Shown in pieces: positions 1 through 8,200 of a stretch of 10,625 nt of DNA (its first letter is position 1; each line of letters starts with the position of its first letter). This stretch comes from an uncultured Verrucomicrobiota bacterium. GTDB taxonomy: Bacteria > Verrucomicrobiota > Kiritimatiellia > RFP12 > UBA1067. The DNA lies in NCBI GenBank assembly GCA_947305825.1, contig CAMZET010000031.1, positions 1 to 10,625 of the forward strand. Direction: 5' to 3'. The notes under the pieces are model-generated. The model was not told the DNA's origin, did no database searches, and worked only from the letters and a program-made list of their open reading frames with translations. Made by a program: the position numbers and the translations under genes.

Positions 1-1376
1 GCGCGGCTGGTCGTCGAGTCGACCGTCGTCGCGATACGGAAATAGTCGGTCCAGACGGCGCCGCTCGCCGCGTCGTCGGCATCGGTGAACTCCGGCGCCA
101 CCGTCACGGCAACCGCGTTCGGATACTGGTCGTCAGACCACTTGACCGTCACGACGCCCACGTACTTCAGATAGTCGCTCGTCGCCGTCACGTTCTTCGT
201 GACCGTCATTTCGATGGAAGACGGCTTGCGGTCCGTCACCGCAATCGGGATGGTCTTGTAGGTGTCGGTAAGAATCGTGTTGGCCGCGTTCGCCCTGTAC
301 TGCGGCCAGGGGCTGAGGACGAGGTTGCAGGTGGTGCCGGCCGTTACGCCATATATCGCAATCGTATCACTCTCCGAAGTGCTGCCGGAAAGCGTCACCT
401 TGCCGACATGCTTGGTGACCGTGGTGCCGTCGCTCTCCAGGAACGTGTCGGTCGGGACCACCGCCGCCCCGGCGATGCTGTGCACGTACGCCTTCGACTC
501 GTCGTCTACCCAAACATAGTAGGTGAATTCGCCCTCGGAGAGAGCGGAGCCGACAGTGGTCAGACACATCTTCTCGGACTTTTCGGCCTCGATGGGCTCA
601 GTGCCGCCTTCGTGGATGGTGCGCCACGGCGTCGTCTGCCCTTCCACCTCGCCGTTGAACTGGACGGTCTTGACGTAGAAGTTGCAGCCAGCGAGAGTAT
701 AGTCGGAAAGGGCGTCGCCGTCGGGACCCGTGAGAAGCGCGCGCCTGTTGCCGGCGGACATCTCGGAACTGTCCACCTCGTACATCGAGAAGGAGAGCGA
801 GGTGCTGTCATCGTTGGAAATCGTCCAGTACGCGGAGGGGTTGAGCTTGAACTCGTAGGTCGGGACGCCAGACGAGCCGGAAGCGACGTTGGCGGGCGAG
901 CCGTCGGCTAGCGCGAGGACTACGCAGGGGAGCGCGATGTCGCCGGTCTTCGTCGTGAACTTGAAGATTAGGTCGGTGAAGCCGGTGAAGTTTCCGTAAG
1001 AGTCCATTCGCGGGTTGGCGGCGACCATCTCAGCGGTGCGCAGTTCGTTGCCGACGACTACGCTGACGCTCGGCCAGAAGGCGGCGCTGCTGTAGACGTC
1101 GGGATTGGCCACGGCGAGAGATGAAGGCTTCAAGTACCACGGCTTGTGCGTAGTGCCATCGTACTTGGCTTCTATCAGGCGGACCATGAAGTAGAGATCG
1201 ACATCGCCGGACGTGACCGGGTTCGCAGCCGAGGCATAGTAGTCGGCTGCGACGACCGTGCCGTCTTCCAGACATGGCCTTAGCTCGTAGATGTCGCCGT
1301 TGGCGAAGGCCTGCGCGGCGGCAAGGCCGAATACGAACGCAAGGAACTTTGCGGTATTCTTCATGAGTTTCTTCAT
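1..1376 (-). CDS. Exported beta-rich protein, C-terminus outside window
   Basis: The frame is open from ATG at 1376 to the left edge with no stop: 458 codons plus two bases. The N-terminus is a standard signal peptide: Lys-rich MKKLMKNTAK, hydrophobic FLAFVFGLAAAQ, and likely cleavage at AFA|NG after residue 25. The mature part is strand-like, rich in Val, Thr, Ser and Asp, with few Lys. Five Cys lie at 35, 151, 231, 271 and 350. Residues about 26-200 look like one or two beta-sandwich domains. Residues about 320-430 (containing GKVTLSGS, TVTKNV and VAVTVAPEF) resemble a Calx-beta or Ig-type sandwich only loosely. No enzyme motif is visible. The ATG overlaps the lipoprotein's TAA by one base (TAATG) and has AAGGGGA seven bases upstream, so coupled translation is likely. 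A Met at residue 5 is an alternative start. The visible length and style suggest another large surface protein, but I cannot name a family. Confidence 0.92.
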   Translation of the reverse strand, partial: MKKLMKNTAKFLAFVFGLAAAQAFANGDIYELRPCLEDGTVVAADYYASAANPVTSGDVDLYFMVRLIEAKYDGTTHKPWYLKPSSLAVANPDVYSSAAFWPSVSVVVGNELRTAEMVAANPRMDSYGNFTGFTDLIFKFTTKTGDIALPCVVLALADGSPANVASGSSGVPTYEFKLNPSAYWTISNDDSTSLSFSMYEVDSSEMSAGNRRALLTGPDGDALSDYTLAGCNFYVKTVQFNGEVEGQTTPWRTIHEGGTEPIEAEKSEKMCLTTVGSALSEGEFTYYVWVDDESKAYVHSIAGAAVVPTDTFLESDGTTVTKHVGKVTLSGSTSESDTIAIYGVTAGTTCNLVLSPWPQYRANAANTILTDTYKTIPIAVTDRKPSSIEMTVTKNVTATSDYLKYVGVVTVKWSDDQYPNAVAVTVAPEFTDADDAASGAVWTDYFRIATTVDSTTSR

Positions 1377-1786
1377 TATCGGGTCCCCTTCTCGTTAAGA
1401 TTGTTCTTGGCGGCGTCCTCGAGTATCCTCTGGCGCACTATGGCCATGGACTGCTTGCGGTTCTCCTTGAAACGCTTGTAGATTTCCTCCTGCTCCTTAC
1501 GGAGGGCCTGGACGCGCTCGCCGGTGCCTTCCGGGTCCTCTTCGAGGGCCTTGGCGAGTTCGGCGTCGGTTCTGGCCTTTTCTTCCAGGATGCCGCGTTG
1601 GATTTTCTCCTGGGCGAGGAGCGTATTGCGGTACTCGCCATCCTCTAGGCGGCTGGCAGCGCCCGGCAGCTGCTCTTGCTCGGGCACTTCGCGGGAGCAA
1701 CCGGCGAAAGCGAAAGCGAGCGCAGCGGCCAGCGCGGCCGGCGCCATGAGCGCCGTCACCAGGCGCCTTGCTGTTTTCTTCGGCAT
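1376..1786 (-). CDS. Small coiled-coil lipoprotein
   Basis: This encodes 136 residues from ATG at 1786. The N-terminus (MPKKTARRLV) is basic, a hydrophobic Ala/Leu/Phe segment follows, and the lipobox FAGC places the lipidated Cys at residue 30. Ser follows the Cys, so no Asp-type inner-membrane retention signal is seen, and outer-membrane sorting is plausible. The mature part is highly charged and predicted helical: helix A about 45-84, a break at PEGTG (85-89), helix B about 90-131. It looks like a short coiled-coil hairpin. An earlier in-frame ATG at 1804 would add six residues (MKQEEK) and begin 1 nt after the giant gene's stop, but it has no Shine-Dalgarno and puts acidic residues in the signal n-region. 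The 1786 start has AGGAAG five bases ahead. I do not recognise the family. Its place between two exported proteins suggests an anchoring, chaperone or periplasmic spacer role, which is inference. Confidence 0.88.
   Translation of the reverse strand: MPKKTARRLVTALMAPAALAAALAFAFAGCSREVPEQEQLPGAASRLEDGEYRNTLLAQEKIQRGILEEKARTDAELAKALEEDPEGTGERVQALRKEQEEIYKRFKENRKQSMAIVRQRILEDAAKNNLNEKGTR
1384..1390 (-). promoter_or_regulatory. Ribosome binding site of the third gene
   Basis: AAGGGGA on the minus strand sits seven bases before ATG at 1376, inside the last codons of the lipoprotein gene. With the TAATG stop/start overlap, it allows both reinitiation by terminating ribosomes and independent loading. 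Confidence 0.55.
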
Positions 1787-1791
1787 CTTTT

Positions 1792-1797
1792 CTTCCT
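1792..1797 (-). promoter_or_regulatory. Ribosome binding site deciding the lipoprotein start
   Basis: AGGAAG on the minus strand lies five bases (AAAAG) before ATG at 1786. Nothing resembling a Shine-Dalgarno precedes the alternative ATG at 1804, where the preceding bases read GATTTGCAATAAC. This favours the 1786 start. Confidence 0.6.
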
Positions 1798-1805
1798 GTT
1801 TCATG

Positions 1806-2273
1806 TTATTGCAAATCGCTTTGTCTCAAATAGTAGTTGGTCGGGAACAGAATCGACGGCTGGAACTGCGACTGGTGGGAGTCCAGGATGAACCTGTATC
1901 CCGGCGTCAGGCCCGGATAGTCCTTCCAGCCTTGTTCGTAGCCCGGCGACATAGGTGAATGCGGGTCGATGACTTCGATTACCGTCGTGAAGTTCTCGTC
2001 GAAAGAACCGTTCCTGAAGACGAAGGAGCGCAGGTCGACCCAGTTGTTGCGGTTGGTGGTGCTGGCCGGGGAGCCGAGGAGCATGCCGGCAATCTTGAAG
2101 GTCTCGCCAGTCCAGTTGCGGAAGCCATCCGAGCCGTCTTCCTTGGTTATGTAGTCCCAGGACGTGGCGCCCGGGGTGAAGCCGCGCAGCGCGTAGGGCG
2201 CCCAGGCCGCATCGCTGCTGCGGTTCGTAATCATGGCGTAGAGCGAGAATACGACGTTCTCCAAGAGGTCACC
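1806..2273 (-). other. C-terminal block of the giant protein
   Basis: Residues about 2741-2895 contain NVVFSLYAMITNRSS, WAPYALRGFTPGATSWDY and NWTGETFKIAG, a compact beta-like pattern. The protein ends ILFPTNYYLRQSDLQ. I see no sorting motif, terminal helix with basic tail, or barrel strands, so the means of export and surface attachment is not shown here. Confidence 0.4.
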
Positions 2274-5200
2274 GGTCGAGTGGCCGACGAGGCGGTCGGC
2301 GTCGCTCTCGCGCTTGACGGACGGCGCGGCGCGGTGGCCGGCGGAAAGCGCGAGCGCACTCTTCGTCTCGTCCACGCCCGTCCACGGAATGGTCGGGTCC
2401 ATGTCGAGCCAGTACATTTCCGTGAGCGTCAGGTTGGTGACGACGGTGCCGTTTGGCCTGATGAAATCGGCGAGGTAGAGTTCCTCTGAGTCGGGATTGG
2501 CGAAGTCGCCCTTCAGGGTAGTGGCGTTCTTGAGCCAGTCCAGGACGGCCGGACGGTAGATGTCGTCGGCGGCTAGGTACTCGGAGAGGCGCGAGTCGGC
2601 CCTGGCGGCGGCGACTACGGTGATGGCGTTGGAGGCGTTGGCGCCGACGTTCACCGTGTACGTCCAGGGCGCGGAAGCGGCGAGCCCCGCCACTTCTACG
2701 CCGTTGGTGGTGAGCGGGCCTAGCTCGTGCCAACGCGCCAGCGTGTAGGTTATGTCGATGCCGTCGCCGCCGCGCTGCACGAAATACACCTGGTTCGCGT
2801 TCGTCGCCGCCGTCGTCGCCGTCGCCTGCGTCATCAACTCGCGGCTCGCGTCGTCGATGCTCGCGTACACCGGCACCTGCGTCCCGTTCGGCACCGGTAT
2901 CGCGTTCGCGTCGATTACCTGCCCCTCGTTGATGTGGCCGGGCGTGTGCACCCACTTGTTCGTCCAGTCCCCTTCCAAACCCTGCGCAAGCGTCGCATTG
3001 AGCGAATACGACCAGCCGCCGCTGTCGTTGCCCGCGTAGAAGAAGTGCGCCCCGAGCCTGCGGTTCAAGAACTTCACCACGTTCGTCGCCACGCTCATGT
3101 CTTCCTCGCTCGTTGCGAACTCTTCCCAGATGTTCGTGCCAATCGCGACGACCTCGTGCTCCACGATGCCCGTCGGCCTCACCAATTGTATAGCGACTGG
3201 TTCGAAGAACATGAGCGAGGCGTTAGAGGCATTGAACGGGCTTTCCATGTTGCTGCGCCCCCATTTACCATCGAGCGTTCCGTCCGCTTTTGTGAGCTCG
3301 TTAGTGTCCGTCGCGTAGCCGCCGAGCACGCGGTACGTCATGCCGGACTCGATATTCACGTCTTTCTTGCCGGGCAGATTGGCCCCGAAATAGGCGAGGA
3401 GGTTGGTGCGAACGAGGTCGCCGCCTTCCGGGACAATCACATTCACGTACCAGCCCGTCAAATCGGCGTTGGCGGGAACCGCGAACTCGATGTACTGGTC
3501 GTTTTCTTCGTAGTTCTTGATGTTCTCGATGGCGCAGATGTTGATTTCGTTTATCCAGGCCCAGCCCGGAGCGACGGAGTCGATGATGTTGTAGGCGGCA
3601 AAGGCGCGGTCGGAGCGGCCTTGGTTGAGCGAGGCGTTGAGGTCGAGCGGGTTGTACCAGTCGGGACGCTCCCACTCGCTCTCGAGAAGCCAGTTTGTGA
3701 TGGCAATGCCGGTGTTGGCCTCGTGCCAACGCGCCTCGAGCGCGTACTGGACTATGGTGCCGGGAACGGTCGTCTGCGGCATTATGGCGTTCTCGGCGAG
3801 GAGGTAGGAGGAGCGGAAGACGAGGTTGGAGTCGGTCGCCTCCGCCAGGCGCGCGCGGCCGGTCTCTTCCTCCAGCCAGTTGATGCGGCCCCAGAGGTTG
3901 GTCCCTTCGTACCAGTGCACCCACACCTCCACGTCGTCGAGGTCGATTTCGTCCGGCAGGTTGGCCTTGTAGATTTCGCATTCGTAGCCCCACGACTCTT
4001 CGCAGAGCGGCTGCTGGAACATCCCGCCCACCGCGTGGCTCGTGTTGGTCGTCCATTCCGTCGTGTCGAGGTTGGTGCGGAAGACGCCTACCTGGCGGAA
4101 GCCGACCCTGGCGGAGACGCGCTCCTGGACGGCGATTTCGTCAATCATGACCCTGACGGCCGGGAGGCGTCTGGCGGCCTCGTAGCCATCCGGCAGCTCG
4201 TCCGGGTCGCCCGTCACGCCTGTCCCCTCGAGCACGCCGAGACGGAAGGCGACATACCTGTCGTCGCCCGACGGCACCTTGTAGGCGTACGGGGTGTAGA
4301 CGGTGTTCGTGATAGCGAAGAACGTGACGGGGTCCCACCTGTAGGAGCCGCGGCGCTGGCCGTAGAGCGCCACGTAGCCGGGGCGGCCGTTGAGCGCGCT
4401 CGCCGTCGTCCCGCGCGCCGTCGCCTCCGCCGATGTGTACACGTACTTCCTCGCGCGGAACGACACCTCGCCCACGATGTTCGTCGAGAACGTCGGCGTC
4501 TGCAAGTACGGCATGTTGTCCGGATAGGCGTCCGCCTCGTCTTCGATTATGTCGTACTTCGTTGTCGCGCCATCGTTGAGCGCGAGCGACATTCCCGGCG
4601 GCACGTCGCCCGGGTCAGGCAAAAACATCTTGCCTGCCGTGTCCTCCGAGTCGCCCATAGCGCGGATGTTCCAGCCAGTCCACGCCGTCTCGTCGAGCGT
4701 CGGCTCGTCGCGGAAAACAATCGACGTGATGTCGATTTCGCCGAAAGCCGTCGTGTTCGTCACGTCCTGCACCTGCTGGACGAGGTTGGTCGGGACGATG
4801 AGGCGCATCATGCCCGTGACGCCGTGGAGGCCGACGTAGAAGTTCCTGGTGCCGCTGCGGCCGTTGCTCTCCTCCGCGTACGAGAGGTCGTCCTTCGTGA
4901 ACGAGAACGTCGCGACGTCCTCCCATCCTTCAAACGACTTGGCGATGCCGCGGGCGGTCGTCTGCGATATGTCGTTCGTGGCAATCTGGAGGACGAGCTG
5001 GGCGTTCGTCTGGGCGTTGGCGAAGTTGAAGGACACCATGCCCAGGCCAATGCCGCGCAGCGAAGTGCCGTAGCGGTCTGTCGGCTGGCCGTCCATCAGC
5101 GGCGAACGAATGGAAGTGAACGGCGCGGAGGAGGAGTGGTAGGTGGAGAAGTTGTCCGCGCCCGTCGGGGCCCTGCGTGCGGAGAGGCGCAGCGCCATGT

Positions 5201-8200
5201 TCGTCTCCGCCGCCCGGGAAGACGAGTCCACTATCCAAGCGCCTGTGAACGTGATGTTCGTGTACCACTCCATCTGCTTGGAGGTCTGCGCCTCCGTGAA
5301 TTCGCTGGCGGGGATGTAGGACGAGCAGAATTCGTAGTCATCGCCGCGCCACTGCGTCATTTCAAGCGAGTCGATAACGACGTCGAGGCGCGCGTCGTCG
5401 TCGCCGCCGCCGGTCTTCAGACGAAGGTCGCTGTCCTGCGCACTGTAGACGGGCACGCTGACCGCCCCGCTCTTGCCGACCTGCCCGAAGCCAGTCACCT
5501 TCACGGTCTGGTTCGTAATCCACTGGTTGTAGCCGCAGCGGCTCGTGCACACGTAGAGCTCCTGCGTCGGAACGCACGCCCTCACGCCCCAGTTGGCTGA
5601 CCCGTCGTAGAAAGCCTCCATCCGCCCGTCAGGATACATCCACTCGTCTTCCGTTATCGCGTCGTCCAGCGTCTTGCCGCCCGAGAAGCGCACCGACTTC
5701 GTGCCGAACTCGCCCTGCTTGGCGGCCCCGTCCCCGGAAGAGTCCACCAGCGCCGTCGGCATGTCCGCCAGACTGTCCGTCTTGGCGTAGAACGTCGGCT
5801 TGAGGAACTTGGCCTCGCAGTTGCAGGAAAGGACGCCGTAAGTGCCGTTGGAGAGGCGGGAGTCGGAGGAGTCGAGGACGGCGATGTTCCAGCAGCTTTC
5901 GGAGTAGGTGTCGGCGCTGGAGGTGCTGGAGGGGCTCTTTCCGGAGCGCGAGACGCCGGCGAACACGTAGACGCCGGCAGTCGTGTTGGAGACGGCGATG
6001 TACATGCTGCTGTGGTCGGCGGTGGCGGAGGCCGGGCGGTTGAAGTTCACCTGCGCGGGATAGCCGCCGGCCGTCCTGGTATAGAGTTCCGTGGTTGTCC
6101 ACTTGCCGCCGGAATAGTTCCAGCGGAAGAGGCGCAGTTTCTGGCCGCGGCTCAAGTCGCTCGTGGCCTGGTCGAGACGCGCCTCGTAGAAGCCGCGCCC
6201 TTCGCGGTAGTTGGCGACGAGCGAGAGCGACGCCCGCCCAGTAAAGTTCTGCGAAGCGTTTTCGTCAAACGCCACGAGCGACGTGAAGGCGTAGTTGGTC
6301 AGGGTCTTCCAGTCCGTCGCGTAGTACCAGGTGACGCCGTCCGGCTTGTTGGCCTGGCCGACGCGGGCGTTGAAGTTGACCGTCGCGATGCCGCGCGGCG
6401 AGGTCGTAGGGTTCTGGTACTGTATGTAGCCCTGGCCGTTGCCGCGAAGCTGCACCGCCACGTTCGCGCTCGTGTTGTTGTAGAGCGCCGGCACCCACAT
6501 CGACCTGTGCACCGTCCACGAATAGTTGTGCGGGTCGCGGTCTTCCTCGAACTCTTCGTTGAGCGCGTGGCCCTGCATGTCGCCGGCGCTCGCGAACGTC
6601 GGCATGCTCCAGAGCGTGCTGCCGTCGGGCATCTCCTTCCACGTCTCGAACGTCTGGCGGAACTGCTGCTTGGACGGCGAGACGCCGCTCTTGCGGCTGG
6701 CCTCGTGGTCGCTCGTGTATGCCCCCACGAACGCAGCCGTCGCGTCGTCCCACTTGTTGAAGTTCTGGTAGTCGGCGTGCAAGACGGAGAGGCCGCGCGT
6801 CTGCGTGATGCGGTCGAGCGCGTCGCCCAGCTCGAACAGGAAGTGCCCCGTCGAAATGTCCGCCTCCAGCGGCGCGTAGAGCGGCTCTTCCACCTCGCGC
6901 ACCTTGGCGCTCGGCAGGAAGTCCGACAGGTCGGTCGCCGCCAGGTGGTTCGTCACGCGCGAATACGCGCCGTCCTCCCCCCTTACTAGCGATATGGCCT
7001 CGAAACGGAAGTGAAGCGTGTTGGTGGTCGAGGGGTAGTAGTATCTCCAGAGGCTTTCGGCGCAGAGAGCCATGGGGACGGACTGCTCGGAGCGCGTGAA
7101 CTCGTTGGAGACGACGAGGTTGATTTGCTCGAAGTCGCTTTCGCCCTCGCGGAGGCGGACGAACCAGTTGGTGCCGAGCGTCGCGGGTACGAGGCCACCG
7201 TCGTAGACGCTCGTCACCTGCCGGATGGCCTCGGAATAGCCGCCCACGCCGAGGTCGAGACCGGAATAGTCGACGAACTCATAGTGAGGTGCCTTGATGA
7301 CGGCATCGTACCAGAACTCGATGTCGGCGGCGGTGGAGCGGTCGATGTCGAGAGCGCCGGATACCGGCACGAGGTTGGTGGGGTTGGAGTAGTCCTGCCT
7401 GAGGCGGGCGGTCTTCCAGTCGTCCTCTTGCTGGCCGAGGTAGCGGCGGCGGTAGTGGATGGTGGCGCCGGTGACGAGGTCGCCGAAGTCGATTTCATCG
7501 TCTGTGGCGCCGGAATTGAGCAATGGGAGGAGGCGTGCGCGAGGGATGATGCTCTCGGAATCGACGGAAGGGAAAGCCGGCTCGAAGGCGCCCGCCCAGC
7601 CGACCGTCTGGCGGCCGGCCAGCAACGGGTCGTAGAAGCCGCCGGGCGTAAGCTCGACCGACATCGCCGGGAACGACGCGACTATGTTGTCTATGAGGAT
7701 GAAGCCGCCGCGGTCGAGCTCGTAGTAGATTTCCGTGCTGTTGGAGACGGTGCGCGGTATGGAGGTGCGGCGGATGCGGAAGCGCACCGGGCCGCGCCAC
7801 GAACCCAGCTGCGCAAACACGTCGACATACACGCGGTAGAAACTCTCGCTTCCGCCGGCGACCGTCACGTTCAGCGGCAGCGAATTCGTCGCGACCGCCT
7901 CGCCGAGACCGGCGCCCGCCTCCTTCTTCATCACGTTCATCCCAAGCGCGAACCATTCGGCTTCCGCCTCTTCGACGCCGTTCGTCGCGACTTCGAACAC
8001 TATCGTGTAGTCCTCGCCTTCGCAATCGCTCAAGAAGCCGTTCACCGCGTCGAAGTAAACGGTGCCGACGCCCTCGGCGTAGCGCGGCGAGACGATTTGG
8101 GCGTCGACTTTGTTGCGCATGACGAGGTGGGAGGCGGCGTTCGCCGCTATTCCGGGGCCGGCCGCCGTCGCCTCCTCGCTCGCCGCCGCCAGCGACGTCG

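Noticed and set aside
408..911. A 167-codon plus-strand frame and smaller frames over 262-1275
   Set aside because: They are antisense or alternate-frame shadows of the third gene, whose own frame runs from 1376 to the edge with a signal peptide and no stop.
1370..1410. A terminator or promoter between the lipoprotein and third gene
   Set aside because: The genes overlap by one base, and I see no hairpin followed by a T run or a -35/-10 pair.
2727..5600. A 957-codon open frame on the plus strand, antisense to the giant gene
   Set aside because: It is rich in Arg, Val and His with runs of Arg, shows no domain, signal or ribosome site, and is the usual mirror effect of G/C-ending codons in a GC-rich gene. 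The minus-strand frame has clear domains throughout.
6012..6989. A 325-codon plus-strand frame
   Set aside because: It has the same Arg/Val-rich antisense composition and lies wholly inside the giant gene.
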